A DNA stretch of 64,000 nucleotides, from contig JAGCOW010000057.1 of the NCBI GenBank assembly GCA_017642535.1, positions 20,968 through 84,967 of the forward strand, read 5' to 3'. Source of the stretch: Bacteroidales bacterium (lineage in GTDB: Bacteria; Bacteroidota; Bacteroidia; Bacteroidales; UBA1715). The notes under the pieces were generated by a model, which was given only the letters and a program-made list of their open reading frames with translations, had not been told where the DNA came from and searched no databases. Made by a program: the position numbers and the translations under genes. Of the stretch, positions 9,468 to 18,677 are shown piece by piece; position 1 is the first letter of the stretch, and each line of letters starts with the position of its first letter.

Positions 9468-11240
9468 TCAAAAATACGTTTTATATCGCCACGCAGAATC
9501 TTTGTCAAAAAGTTTGCGATATTGCATTGAGGGGGACGGAATAAAATCGCCGAGATGTAACGTATTCCATTTTGAGTCAACGAGTTGTATAGTCGCTTCG
9601 TCGCTTGTTACAGGCGTTGGCCAGTCGCGGAGTTGTTCGTCTTGTTGCTTGGTGCTGCCATCGATGATGAGGCAGTTTCGTTCTATGACGCAGTCGTGGC
9701 GAGGATTGTAGTTGTTAAGTACGTTCCAAACGATAGATTTTTTGTCATTTTCGTCTAATGTGTTGTCATATAATATAAGACAAGAAATTGTCGGCTCGTT
9801 GCTTATCTTTTCTTTTGCTAACTGAATTTTTTGAGTTTGTTTATCTTGTGCGACGGGTAGGAATACGATTTTGTTCTGTCGTCCTTCGCCTTTTGTTGTC
9901 GCGTCAATAGCCATTTTGCTTCCGAAGCCGATGCTTGGACTTGAATGGTCAAGCACGTCGAGTTGTCCTGACATGATAATTGTGTCGTTGGTTGGGTCGA
10001 AGTTGTTTTCAATTGCTTGAAAAACGTCGTTTGGATTTGTTATGTCGCAATTCTCGTCGACGATTATCAATGTTTTGTTGCTTGCCATCTGGCCGGCTCC
10101 CCAAAATGCGTTGATGACTTTTTGTGCTTGTCCTTCGTACGATTTTTTGATTTTTGCTATCACCAAATTGTGCGAAACGCCCTCGAACGGCATAATGTAG
10201 TCTATCAATTCTGGACAAAACAGCATTTTTATCGGGGCAAGGAAAATTCGTTCCGTCGCTTTCCCAATCCATGCGTCTTCCATAGGTGGAATGCCCACGA
10301 TTGTTGCTGGATAGACGGCGTTTTTCCTGTGCGTGATGCACGTGATGTGAAATTTGGGATAATAGTCTGGTAATGAGTAAAATCCGGTGTGGTCGCCAAA
10401 CGGACCTTCAAGAAATTTTTCTTCGGTTGGGTCAACGTATCCTTCAAGGACGAAATCTGCGTCGGCAGGCACTTCCAAATTGTTGGTGATACATTTTACC
10501 AATGTTACAGGTTTTCGTTGCAAGAAACCGCTCAACATCTGTTCGTCAACATTTTCGGGAAGTGGGGCGGTGGCTGAAAATATGTTGGTCGGGTCGCCAC
10601 CAAGAGCCACGCTCACGGGCATTCGTTTGCCCAGTCGTTTGTATGCCTCATAATGATTTGCCCCTGTCTTATTTTTGTGCCAATGCATTCCAGTCGTTTG
10701 ACCATCAATTACTTGCATACGATACATTCCCATGTTTCTCGCACCGGTTTCCGGGTGTTTGGTAATGACCATCGGCAAGGTTATGAATTTGCCTGCGTCG
10801 TGTTTCCAACATTGCAGAATCGGCAGTTTCGTCAGGTCAACGGTTTCTTCAATCACTTCCTGACATGCTCCACGGCCATTTTTGTGTTTGGGCATCCACG
10901 ATTTTAGTTCTGCAAGAAGCGGCAGTAATGAAAGTTTTTCTTTGAGCGTGGTTTTGGGCGACGTAGCTTGGGTGAAAATAGTTTCAATGCGTTGCTTGAG
11001 GTCGTCCAACTCGTTACAGTTCAACGCCATACAAATACGTTTTTGACTACCCAAAGCATTGATTAACAATGGAAAATCCGTCCCATTGTTGGTAAATAGT
11101 AACGCTTTATTACGATTTTCAGGAGCTTTTGAAATTCTGTCGGTAATTTCGGTTATTTCCAAATCGGTGCTCACACGTTCGGAAACGACGATTAGCTCGT
11201 TTTCATCTTGTAGTTTTTGTATGAAAGACGAGAGCCCCAT
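9468..11240 (-). CDS. ubiD: UbiD-family prenylated-flavin decarboxylase
   Basis: 590 residues, the length of the Bacteroidetes UbiD group used in menaquinone or related quinone biosynthesis. Recognisable segments: MGMYRMQVIDGQTTGMHWH, the glycine-rich SVALGGDPTNIFSATAPLPE, and the active-site part EGPFGDHTGFYS with DYYPKFHITCITHRK. The reaction is reversible decarboxylation of an aromatic acid with prenyl-FMN. The flavin prenyltransferase UbiX is not in the window. Two bases separate it from the upstream lipoprotein gene, and the SpoIIE sensor follows after 42 bases, so all three may be one transcript, though the functional link is unclear. Confidence 0.93.
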   Translation of the reverse strand: MGLSSFIQKLQDENELIVVSERVSTDLEITEITDRISKAPENRNKALLFTNNGTDFPLLINALGSQKRICMALNCNELDDLKQRIETIFTQATSPKTTLKEKLSLLPLLAELKSWMPKHKNGRGACQEVIEETVDLTKLPILQCWKHDAGKFITLPMVITKHPETGARNMGMYRMQVIDGQTTGMHWHKNKTGANHYEAYKRLGKRMPVSVALGGDPTNIFSATAPLPENVDEQMLSGFLQRKPVTLVKCITNNLEVPADADFVLEGYVDPTEEKFLEGPFGDHTGFYSLPDYYPKFHITCITHRKNAVYPATIVGIPPMEDAWIGKATERIFLAPIKMLFCPELIDYIMPFEGVSHNLVIAKIKKSYEGQAQKVINAFWGAGQMASNKTLIIVDENCDITNPNDVFQAIENNFDPTNDTIIMSGQLDVLDHSSPSIGFGSKMAIDATTKGEGRQNKIVFLPVAQDKQTQKIQLAKEKISNEPTISCLILYDNTLDENDKKSIVWNVLNNYNPRHDCVIERNCLIIDGSTKQQDEQLRDWPTPVTSDEATIQLVDSKWNTLHLGDFIPSPSMQYRKLFDKDSAWRYKTYF

Positions 11241-11242
11241 TG

Positions 11243-11641
11243 TTATTTAACCGCAACAGCTTCGTTGTAATCCTTGTCGGTAATAGAGTAGTAATACACC
11301 GTATTATTTGCCTTATCGGACTGACCGACCATTTCAAAATTGCCATATCGCAAAATGTTGTTTCTTTGTGCCGAATCAACATAGAAATTCAAAACTTTCG
11401 CGTCGTCAAAATAGATTTTTGCAGAATCGGGATAATTGAAATCAAAGATATTGTCATTTTTTTCATAAAACGAATTTGCTGCGACAGTGATCGTGTCGGA
11501 AGACGTTTTGTAATAATAGTACACAACCTTTACATTGTGTTCCGTTTTGTTTTTGATAACATACAAATTGTGATACATAGGAGTTTCGGGGCAAGCAACC
11601 AATGCGAACAATGCCACGACGAGAATGACTAATTTCTTCAT
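11243..11641 (-). CDS. Small lipoprotein, unknown function
   Basis: 132 residues. MKKLVILVVALFALVAC is a lipoprotein signal with LVAC lipobox, so Cys17 is the anchor. The mature part is beta-rich (YVIKNKTEHNVKVVYYYYKT...) and acidic at its end. No family recognised. It begins the putative operon lipoprotein-ubiD-SpoIIE sensor and has its own promoter box upstream. Confidence 0.7.
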   Translation of the reverse strand: MKKLVILVVALFALVACPETPMYHNLYVIKNKTEHNVKVVYYYYKTSSDTITVAANSFYEKNDNIFDFNYPDSAKIYFDDAKVLNFYVDSAQRNNILRYGNFEMVGQSDKANNTVYYYSITDKDYNEAVAVK

Positions 11642-11659
11642 AATGCTTCTATTTTTTTA

Positions 11660-11667
11660 CAAATATA
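11660..11667 (-). promoter_or_regulatory. Promoter -7 box for the lipoprotein-ubiD group
   Basis: TATATTTG on the minus strand, perfect match, about 19 bases upstream of the lipoprotein start codon, which implies a short 5' UTR. Confidence 0.7.
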
Positions 11668-11787
11668 CTCATTTTATACAAAATTGAATTTCTTGGCGAA
11701 AAAAAACTAAATGCACAACACGCACTTTTTGTGTGCTGTCGGCGTGAAAAAAACGTGTGATAATGAATTGTTAGGATAATTTTTTTC

Positions 11788-11869
11788 TATTTTTGAACTC
11801 CAAACATTTTTGATTTTGAAACTTTTCCGTTACATAGTGCCTGTTCTCTTTCTGTTCCTTTCATTTATA
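11788..11869 (+). promoter_or_regulatory. Promoter plus signal-peptide cassette, copy 1
   Basis: -7 box TATTTTTG (11788-11795) followed by GAACTCCAAAC and the leader coding MKLFRYIVP. A TTG lies 17 bases before the box, matching the -33 element. This ~80-base block recurs upstream of at least six other genes in the island at almost the same sequence. Confidence 0.8.
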
Positions 11870-14800
11870 GGAGCTGCACAGACGGAATATACCCGTTATT
11901 ATGACTATTATTGGAAACCTACTACGGAGAAAAATGCCAAATATATGCGGAAAATCACCTATGGCAAGGATGGCAAGCCGCAGGGAATAACTCGTGATTA
12001 TTATTATGATAGAGATTGGCCAAGTGGAAATCCCGTAATTCGCTTACGTTGGGAGGGACGTGTTCTTGCCGAAAATCTTAAAACAGGCGAACTTGTACTT
12101 GATGGGAAATGTGTCGGGTATAATCTTTTTGGGGAAATTACAAAGATTGCCAATTATAAAAATGGGGTCTTGCATGGATATTACTATAACGGTGAAAAGG
12201 AAGATTATTATAAACCTTGGGGTATTACATACGGTCATTATGTTGACGGGAAAGAGGAAGGCTGGTTTATCAGTAAACAGAAAGAGGATGTAGTGGCAAC
12301 TTTGTATCGTAATGGAAGGAAAGTCCATAAAATAATAGAGAGTTATAATTTCAAGGACATGCGATATACGTACTTCACAAATGGTTCATATCTTGAGATA
12401 AATGGCAATGATTCCGTACTCTATTCCAGTGGGGGCGAACACATCTATACTGACGAGTATATTTACGACACTATTGCGACAGAACATAAAGTTGTGAAAA
12501 GAAGAAGGAGTAAACTGGATACGGTTTCATACACAATCTATTGGGACAGGGAATTTAAAAATCCTCAATATTCATATAAAAAAACATATTATGGCATAGA
12601 GTGTCTGACTTTTGATTTGTCGGGAAAACTGATACAAAAAGATTCTTTTAATAGTAGAGGATTCCATCAGCAAAAAATAATTGATGGAGACACAAGTTTT
12701 ATCAATACATATGACAGGGATGGAGAGTTGCAGAGGAAGGAGTTTTCTTATCTTCAACGGTCTTTTAGCATAGTAAAACGTGACGGAGAATGGGTTTTCG
12801 ATAAATACGACGAAATTCTTGCAAAAAAAATTGGAACAAAGTGGGAACTTCCGAAAAAATTAGTTGGTAACAGTTATTGTGTATTTTGGACAGGTGATTA
12901 TTTGGGGCAGGAAAATCAAACGGTGACGAGGCAATGTTTCGACCGTGCCGGACTGAAAATATGCGAAGTTCATATTTTGTGTCAAAAGGAGGGTATGGCT
13001 CAAGTTACTGTAACATTCTATGAAAAAGGTGATCCGTCGAAAGTTCTTGTACAACGTAGTGGTGTTGTTGACTTAACAAGATGCCCTTATATTTATTCAG
13101 AATCTATACGTCTTCCTGATGTGTTTTCTGAAGTCAGTGGAATTTATTACGATTGTGGAAGTTATGACCTGGTTCCTACGCTTTTGCGGATTACAAAGAA
13201 GTACCAGGACGGCATTTTATATGGAATTGAAGACAAAGAACGGAATGTTTCCATCGAACCAAAATATAAGGAAATCAGCGGTGTTAAAGGAGGGTATATT
13301 ATTTGCCGGACAGCTGAATATGACGAACTGCTTGACGTTTCTCTGAAAAAACAGATCTTTTCAGCTCCTTATATTGAGGATGTTTTTGCAGGTGGCATAG
13401 TTGTATTTAGCAATCAGAAAGTGGATACCCCAAATCAGAAATATGGTTTGGCGACGGTTGACGGAAAAATACTCGCTCCCTGCGAGTTCGATGCCATCAT
13501 TACGAAAGATTTTGACAAAGGCATATTTTGGGTGCGGAAGGCGGGCAAATATGGCACTTATTCACATACTGGAGAATTGATAGCGGCTCCGAAATATGAC
13601 ATTCCATACCATGAGCCATACAACGATCCATACTATGAGCCATACTATGAGCCATACTATGAGCATTTCACACGAATGAACATTGCGGGTGTCATGCAAA
13701 ACGGAAAATACGGCATAATGACAACCGACGGAGATTCATACACCAAATGCAAGTTCGACGAAATGATATTGATTGACTCCATAACATACGCAAACGAGGA
13801 AACCGACATAGTTGCCGTCGTACGAGTCGGTTCGCAGTGGGGGGCAATCAATCGTTTTGGCAAATATGTCATTTCTCCGCAGTACGACGATTTGATGCCT
13901 CTTGTTCAAGAGGTTGAAACTGAACCTGGAAAATATGTGCGTGTTTTGGTATTTGCCGCTCAAAAGAAGAAAAAATGGGGCTCTGTTTCCTCTTCCAATC
14001 AAGTACTATTACCGTTCGAATACGAATATATGTCAACCGATGTGTATAACTCAAAACTTCTGTTAGAAAAAGATTCGTATGTGTATTCAATTGGAGTTTC
14101 GGACTTATATGATGGGGTTGATTTTTCTCATTTTGACAAATATAAAGCAACAAGTAGTGACGAAGAGAATCTGTACGATCCTGTCTATTATTTGGGAACA
14201 TCCTATGTGGATTATCATAGTAAACATGCCTTCACTATTATTACAGATAATAATGGGCGTCAAATTATTCCGCCTTCGTATCAGGAAATGGGTTTTCTTA
14301 ATAATAACACGAATAACACGAGTTTCATACGGAAATATATGGATATAAATGGTAATTCTATATATAGATATAAAAAAAAGAATACTGACACTCTGTGTTG
14401 GATGTTACCAGCAGGGTTCGAGATAACATCGGTAAATGGGAAATTGGCAGTTGTGCAGACAAATACAGTGAAAAGATGTTACAAGAGCACTACTAGTGGT
14501 TCGAGATTTTGTCCGGATAAGAACAATGCGGTTTTTCGCAAGGTGGGAATATATGATTTGGAAGAAAAGCGTCTGGTGGTTGACACACTTTACGACATGG
14601 TTTATAACCCGACTGTGACAGATTCGTTATTTTGGGTAAGAAACTATCCTTACAAAGAAGATTTTAAAGCGTATATAAAAGAACGAACAACTGGATACGA
14701 AAATCCAGTTTTTACGGCTGCCGATAACCCATATCAAAAGAATTGGCGTTTGTTGTCGTATAAAGGGAAACCCGTAAATTCAGTGGAATACGACTATCCT

Positions 14801-15817
14801 CATCAAATTTGCGGTTCGCTTGCCAAAGTGGGAACAAGGGGAAATTATGGCGTAGTTGATTCAAAGGGACGAGAAATTCTTCCGCAGCATTATGACAATG
14901 TTGAATTTTTGAATTATAACTATGTGTTGTTTGGTAATCAAACATGGGGGCTTGCCGACCGCAACGGAAATGTTTTGTACAAAAATCGATGGACAAATGT
15001 TACTCCTTTTATCGGGAATTATTTTGTCGGATTCGCCGATACTGCCCTTGAGTTCGTAAATACTCGTGGGGAAATTGAGGCCTCGGTTCCGATTGGTAAA
15101 ATACAGTCGCGTGACTATGATTTGAATCAGTACATTCACGCCCTCGATACGGTTTGTTCAATGACGGCAATTCCTGTCGAGGCACGAAATCAGTTGTTGT
15201 TTTTGCATGTTTTGTCGAAATCGTATGACAACAAAAAGTTAACTTGTAAACTGGATGATGTGGATTTCTCTGAGTTTCTAAATATAAGTGCGGATGAGGA
15301 TTTTCTCCACCCGTCAATTCGGGGTAATTTCTCCTCGCCTTACAATTTGTCGCTTCGAGGGCAGACAGAACATACGTTGCAGTTTTTATTTAAGACAAGA
15401 GAATCTTTCGAAATATCGGGGGAAAGTATAGCAACTTCGGTTGACACTTACAACTATGTGTTTGATGAATTTGGCGTGCATACTGTTGCATTAAAAGATT
15501 TGTTCAAGAAAAATGTCGATTATGAAAGTGTGTTGTCGAATCTTCTTCTGAAAAGAGTAAAGGAGAATTTTATGTATGTTAGCGATTATAAAATTTTTGA
15601 TCATGAATATATAAAAGAATATGGGAATGATAGGTTGCTTATACCATATTATGAATTAGTAAAAGATTCCTATATGGTCAATAAGTATGGATTGACATTT
15701 TATTTATGTAAAAAAATACCTTCGTATTCGCCGGAAGTTTTATTGGTTATTCCGTATTTTGAACTACAAGAATACCTTGACTATTCTGGTCCGTTGAAAT
15801 ATTTTCTTGAAGAATGA
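11816..15817 (+). CDS. Giant secreted MORN/WG-repeat protein, copy 1
   Basis: 1333 residues from a TTG start. The TTG is chosen because it aligns with ATG in other cassette copies and because an upstream in-frame TTG falls too close to the promoter. Signal peptide MKLFRYIVPVLFLFLSFIGAAQ; then MORN_2/YwqK-like units (about 20-190, GKPQGITRDYYYD, YKNGVLHGYYYN); a middle part of unknown type; WG repeats (about 460-1090, e.g. KAGKYGTYSHTGELIAAPKYD, VGSQWGAINRFGKYVISPQYD); and a C-terminal part (about 1150-1333) resembling the RsiV/PdaC DUF3298 fold (TYNYVFDEFG...LKDLFKK, KYGLTFYL...VLLVIPYFEL). It ends in the shared tail DYSGPLKYFLEE. Likely a surface or periplasmic binding protein; function unknown. 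Two further paralogues lie at 19961 and 29263. Confidence 0.85.
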   Translation: MKLFRYIVPVLFLFLSFIGAAQTEYTRYYDYYWKPTTEKNAKYMRKITYGKDGKPQGITRDYYYDRDWPSGNPVIRLRWEGRVLAENLKTGELVLDGKCVGYNLFGEITKIANYKNGVLHGYYYNGEKEDYYKPWGITYGHYVDGKEEGWFISKQKEDVVATLYRNGRKVHKIIESYNFKDMRYTYFTNGSYLEINGNDSVLYSSGGEHIYTDEYIYDTIATEHKVVKRRRSKLDTVSYTIYWDREFKNPQYSYKKTYYGIECLTFDLSGKLIQKDSFNSRGFHQQKIIDGDTSFINTYDRDGELQRKEFSYLQRSFSIVKRDGEWVFDKYDEILAKKIGTKWELPKKLVGNSYCVFWTGDYLGQENQTVTRQCFDRAGLKICEVHILCQKEGMAQVTVTFYEKGDPSKVLVQRSGVVDLTRCPYIYSESIRLPDVFSEVSGIYYDCGSYDLVPTLLRITKKYQDGILYGIEDKERNVSIEPKYKEISGVKGGYIICRTAEYDELLDVSLKKQIFSAPYIEDVFAGGIVVFSNQKVDTPNQKYGLATVDGKILAPCEFDAIITKDFDKGIFWVRKAGKYGTYSHTGELIAAPKYDIPYHEPYNDPYYEPYYEPYYEHFTRMNIAGVMQNGKYGIMTTDGDSYTKCKFDEMILIDSITYANEETDIVAVVRVGSQWGAINRFGKYVISPQYDDLMPLVQEVETEPGKYVRVLVFAAQKKKKWGSVSSSNQVLLPFEYEYMSTDVYNSKLLLEKDSYVYSIGVSDLYDGVDFSHFDKYKATSSDEENLYDPVYYLGTSYVDYHSKHAFTIITDNNGRQIIPPSYQEMGFLNNNTNNTSFIRKYMDINGNSIYRYKKKNTDTLCWMLPAGFEITSVNGKLAVVQTNTVKRCYKSTTSGSRFCPDKNNAVFRKVGIYDLEEKRLVVDTLYDMVYNPTVTDSLFWVRNYPYKEDFKAYIKERTTGYENPVFTAADNPYQKNWRLLSYKGKPVNSVEYDYPHQICGSLAKVGTRGNYGVVDSKGREILPQHYDNVEFLNYNYVLFGNQTWGLADRNGNVLYKNRWTNVTPFIGNYFVGFADTALEFVNTRGEIEASVPIGKIQSRDYDLNQYIHALDTVCSMTAIPVEARNQLLFLHVLSKSYDNKKLTCKLDDVDFSEFLNISADEDFLHPSIRGNFSSPYNLSLRGQTEHTLQFLFKTRESFEISGESIATSVDTYNYVFDEFGVHTVALKDLFKKNVDYESVLSNLLLKRVKENFMYVSDYKIFDHEYIKEYGNDRLLIPYYELVKDSYMVNKYGLTFYLCKKIPSYSPEVLLVIPYFELQEYLDYSGPLKYFLEE
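13605..13664 (+). repeat. In-frame 12-bp tandem repeat in the giant protein
   Basis: Unit CCATACTATGAG occurs three times with a diverged fourth and fifth copy, coding a PYYE run. The two paralogues lack it. Unit number could change by slippage without breaking the frame. Confidence 0.8.
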
Positions 15818-15821
15818 AACT
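15779..15821 (+). repeat. Conserved 3' tail with ATGA gene coupling, copy 1
   Basis: 43 bases coding DYSGPLKYFLEE and the first codons of the next leader; stop and next start overlap as ATGA. The same 43 bases recur at 23957 and 32359 with essentially no change. Confidence 0.85.
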
Positions 15822-15912
15822 TTTTCGTTACATAGTGCCCATTCTCTTTCTGTTCTGCTCGCTTGCGGGCAAGGCAACCACGAAGCCGACGGTTTCAAAA
15901 CGTTGAAAGAGT
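15814..15912 (+). pseudogene. Internally deleted leader gene remnant
   Basis: Starts at the coupled ATG with a full leader (MKLFRYIVPILFLFCSLAGK) then passes straight into ACGAAGCCGACGG..., the 3' end of another family type (EADGFKTLK tail), but out of frame, so it stops after 30 residues. Leader wording (FCS.AGK) and tail both match the gene at 26449-27015, so this looks like that gene type after loss of about 0.5 kb between them. Confidence 0.75.
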
Positions 15913-15926
15913 GCTAACGCCGTAAC

Positions 15927-17105
15927 TCAGTAGTCAATGTCCGTTTCGAAATATTCCCTTAAGGGTGGGTATATCTTATATTTGTTGGTCGGCTCAAGCA
16001 CGTATTTCCCCGTCAAGTCCATTATGCCATAATAAAACATGCTATCTTCGACAATAATGTAGTTCCCCACAATAGTGGGAAGGGACAAAATTTGAGGTTT
16101 CAATACCCAGTTTCCTGTTCGATCTATGATTCCCCATTTGCCGTCAATTTTTGCACAAGCAAGATTATTTTTTGTAAAATTAGTTATTTCATCGAATTGA
16201 GGTTCAATGACCATGTCCTCAATCGTGTTGATAGCTCCATATTTATTGTCAATCCGTACCCATGCAAGACCGTTGTCGGCAAAATCAATAGCATCGTCAA
16301 ATTGTGGTCGTATCACTATTTTTCCTGTTTTGTCTATATATCCGTATTTGTCATTTTCTAAGACTTTAGCCCTTCCGTTTGAAAAGTTTCCAACCCAATC
16401 ATAATCAGGTTTTATGACAAGTTTCCCTTTTTTGTTTATATACCCATATTTATGTTTTATTCTAACGGCAGCTAAACCTTCTGAAAAATCACCCAAGTGT
16501 TGATATTTTGAGTTAGGTTTTATTACGATAGTTCCTGTTGAATCCGCATAACCATATTTCAATTTTTGACTAATTACGGTCAAGCCTTCCGAAAAAAGTG
16601 TCATCACGGTAAATGATGTTATCGTTGTGATTTTTCCTGTGCGTTCATCAACAAATACCGTTGTGTCGGAGTTCCAGTCCTTGTTTAGTACGTGTATGCC
16701 ATCAAACTTTTGCAACGGTACAGACATGAGGTTAACATATTGTGGTTCGATGACCATTTTCCCCGTTTTGTCTATAAAACCATATTTGCCATTTATTTCG
16801 ATGGCTGCCAGTCCGTTTTCGAAATGAAAATCTTCAGCCCAATCAAATTGTGGTTCAATGACTCTTTTTCCCGTTTTGTCAATATAACCATATTTGTCTT
16901 TGATTCTAACCACAGCAAGGTCGTTTGCCGAGAATGGTTTTGCGTAATCGAATTGTGGTTCAATAAGATATTCACCATTAGTTTTTATATATCCATAATA
17001 GCCGTAACAATTCTCCACCTGAAAAATCACGCTGTCGCTTGGCGAAGCCCATACGGCAAGGTTGGCAAGGAGGCAGACGAAGAAAATGAAATGTTTCGGA
17101 GTCAT
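15927..17105 (-). CDS. Secreted WG-repeat protein
   Basis: 392 residues. Signal peptide MTPKHFIFFVCLLANLAVWA. Nearly the whole mature part is WG (KWG) repeats, about nine, with the pattern KYGYIDKTGKRVIEPQFDWAEDF, so it should fold as a beta-propeller-like or solenoid structure. It is on the opposite strand to the cassette-led giants, lacks their leader and tails, and has no MORN or RsiV-like parts, so it is a cousin rather than a copy. It follows the ATPase gene at 17123 by 17 bases, so the two may be co-transcribed. Binding partner unknown. Confidence 0.85.
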   Translation of the reverse strand: MTPKHFIFFVCLLANLAVWASPSDSVIFQVENCYGYYGYIKTNGEYLIEPQFDYAKPFSANDLAVVRIKDKYGYIDKTGKRVIEPQFDWAEDFHFENGLAAIEINGKYGFIDKTGKMVIEPQYVNLMSVPLQKFDGIHVLNKDWNSDTTVFVDERTGKITTITSFTVMTLFSEGLTVISQKLKYGYADSTGTIVIKPNSKYQHLGDFSEGLAAVRIKHKYGYINKKGKLVIKPDYDWVGNFSNGRAKVLENDKYGYIDKTGKIVIRPQFDDAIDFADNGLAWVRIDNKYGAINTIEDMVIEPQFDEITNFTKNNLACAKIDGKWGIIDRTGNWVLKPQILSLPTIVGNYIIVEDSMFYYGIMDLTGKYVLEPTNKYKIYPPLREYFETDIDY

Positions 17106-17122
17106 TTTTTATCTCAATGTAA

Positions 17123-18244
17123 TTACAGTTCTTTTAGATATAAGGCAAATAGCACGTCGCTTATAGAGAAAACATTGTCTTGTTCCGTGATTATATCAAG
17201 AGCGAGAAGTTTTTTCATTGCGGTCTGTACTGCGCTACTCGATATGAGTTTGTGGCGGTGGATAAACGAGGAACTCATTATTTTCTCCGCCTTGCCGTCT
17301 TTCGCAATCGCAAAAAGGAGTTCCTTTTGACGGATAGGAATCATCGACAGTAAATGTTTGTAGATGTCCCTGTTTTCATCTATTATTTTATTGATGATTT
17401 GATTTACTTGTTCCAATGTACACGTTTCTCCTTTGGAAGTTTCCTCAAAAAGTTCGTGCATTGTCTTCTGCAAATAAAACGTGTTGCTTTCCATTGTCGT
17501 ATAGATGTGTTCCACAATGGAAAATGGAATGTTTTTGTTTGTCTTTGAGAACCAATAATTTGCAAATTCATAATATTTCTCCAAAGGAATAGGCAGTAAC
17601 TTCATGGTTGACACGCTGTTGTAGAACGGTCGTGCCTGAGAATGAAACATTTCCTGTAGCAAATGTCGCGAACTTCCCGAAAAAATGAAATGCGTGTTTT
17701 TAAGGTTTTGAATGTGTCCTCGCAGGAGTGCTTCTATGTTTTTCTCGGTGTAATATGCTATTTGTTGAAATTCGTCGAAGCATACCACGCAAGGTTTGTC
17801 GGCTTGTTCCAAGGCGTAAAAGATTTCTTCCAGCGTGTAGTCGGGACGTTGAAAATCTCCGAGCGACAGGTTAAAAGCTGGCATATTCGTTTGTGCATCG
17901 TACGAAAATTGTGCGTTGATTGATTTCAGCGTCTGTACAAATTTGGTCAACATTGTGTCACTTTTACCTTTCAGTGTGCTAAAAACCTGTTGCCCAAACG
18001 AATATACAAATTCTCTCAACGTCGAGGTGTGATAAATGTCAATATAGAAACAATAATAGTCGGATTGCAGAGGATTTTGGGAATAACAATAATGTATAAG
18101 TTTGGATTTGCCAATTCTTCGAGGGGCAAAAAGACAGACATTTTCGCCGCTTGTCAACTTTCGTATCAAGAGTTTGCTTTCTTCCTGACGGTCGCAGAAA
18201 TACTCTTGCGGTATTTCCCCTGCTATGATAAAAGGATTTTTCAT
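17123..18244 (-). CDS. AAA ATPase of the archaeal-ATPase/STAND-like group
   Basis: 373 residues. N-terminus MKNPFIIAGEIPQEYFCDR is the usual start of this family. Walker A APRRIGKSKL (about 40-49), Walker B CVVCFDEFQQI, sensor-like FIFSGSSRHLL, and a C-terminal winged-helix part (about 300-373). Cytoplasmic. Members are common in Bacteroidetes and archaea, often strain-variable, with no settled role. It heads a possible two-gene unit with the WG protein. Confidence 0.88.
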   Translation of the reverse strand: MKNPFIIAGEIPQEYFCDRQEESKLLIRKLTSGENVCLFAPRRIGKSKLIHYCYSQNPLQSDYYCFYIDIYHTSTLREFVYSFGQQVFSTLKGKSDTMLTKFVQTLKSINAQFSYDAQTNMPAFNLSLGDFQRPDYTLEEIFYALEQADKPCVVCFDEFQQIAYYTEKNIEALLRGHIQNLKNTHFIFSGSSRHLLQEMFHSQARPFYNSVSTMKLLPIPLEKYYEFANYWFSKTNKNIPFSIVEHIYTTMESNTFYLQKTMHELFEETSKGETCTLEQVNQIINKIIDENRDIYKHLLSMIPIRQKELLFAIAKDGKAEKIMSSSFIHRHKLISSSAVQTAMKKLLALDIITEQDNVFSISDVLFALYLKEL

Positions 18245-18259
18245 TATTTCTATTTTTTA

Positions 18260-18267
18260 CAAAAATA
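18260..18267 (-). promoter_or_regulatory. Promoter -7 box of the ATPase gene
   Basis: TATTTTTG on the minus strand, perfect match, 16 bases upstream of the ATPase start codon. Confidence 0.65.
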
Positions 18268-18386
18268 ACAATTTTGTTTGAATTATGAAAAAATCATTAT
18301 GAAAATTTCATAATGGAAAAATCATAATACATTTAGACGGATTTCTCGCTTTGCCCGACGGACTTTTTATCCTCTTTCTCCCCACC

Positions 18387-18437
18387 AATGCACCGTCATG
18401 TCGAACGGAGCGAAGCGGAGAGAGACATCTCATCACA
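18387..18437 (+). repeat. REP-like dispersed repeat, copy 1
   Basis: Block ATGCACCGTCATGTCGAACG...GAGCGAAGCGGAGAGAGACATCTCATCACA. Five copies in the window (18387, 19857, 33852, 38115, 42619), all same strand, nearly identical. Three copies are followed by ATTATACAATCTTCAAATTT and the cassette promoter. Confidence 0.85.
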
Positions 18438-18464
18438 AAAATTATACAATCTTCAAATTTTTCC

Positions 18465-18472
18465 TATCTTTG
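18465..18472 (+). promoter_or_regulatory. Cassette-type promoter upstream of a remnant
   Basis: TATCTTTG with the same upstream 28 bases as the promoters at 19935 and 42696; identity with the cassette stops right after TTTGAACTC. Confidence 0.7.
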
Positions 18473-18489
18473 AACTCAACAATGAACGT

Positions 18490-18670
18490 ATGAAAAAAAT
18501 TATCCCTCATATTGTTTCTTTGTATTGCCTCGCACGTTGCTGTGGCACAAGAGGTGTACGACACTGTTTTGTTGAATAATCAAAACGAGGAAAGTATGCA
18601 GATATTACAAAAAAGGTATTGTAGATATGCAAATCATAAAGTCTCAAGTTGCGGAAACGAGATAATTTGA
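18490..18670 (+). pseudogene. Frameshifted secreted-protein remnant
   Basis: ATG opens MKKIIPHIVSLYC; shifting one frame inside the signal peptide continues it as FLCIASHVAVAQEVYDTVLL and runs to a stop at 18668-18670 with the end CGNEII. So a single indel broke a small secreted protein. The same GNEII end precedes the gene at 41228. Confidence 0.6.
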
Positions 18671-18677
18671 ATGTGAT

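Noticed and set aside
11788..11812. Longer N-termini starting at the TTG inside or next to the -7 box (MNSKTF-type)
   Set aside because: These codons lie within the promoter or upstream of the expected transcript start, and the copy at 41960 shows ATG at the MKLFR position.
16692..17330. 212-codon open frame on the plus strand opposite the WG protein and the ATPase
   Set aside because: It is antisense to two well-supported genes, crosses their border, has no promoter and no protein family features.
18388..18579. Reading frame through the REP repeat (APSCRTERSGE-type or HRHVERSEAERD-type peptides), also at 19805-19960 and 38101-38206
   Set aside because: The peptide is just the translated repeat, seen in several places without a proper start. 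It only makes false N-terminal extensions or fusions.
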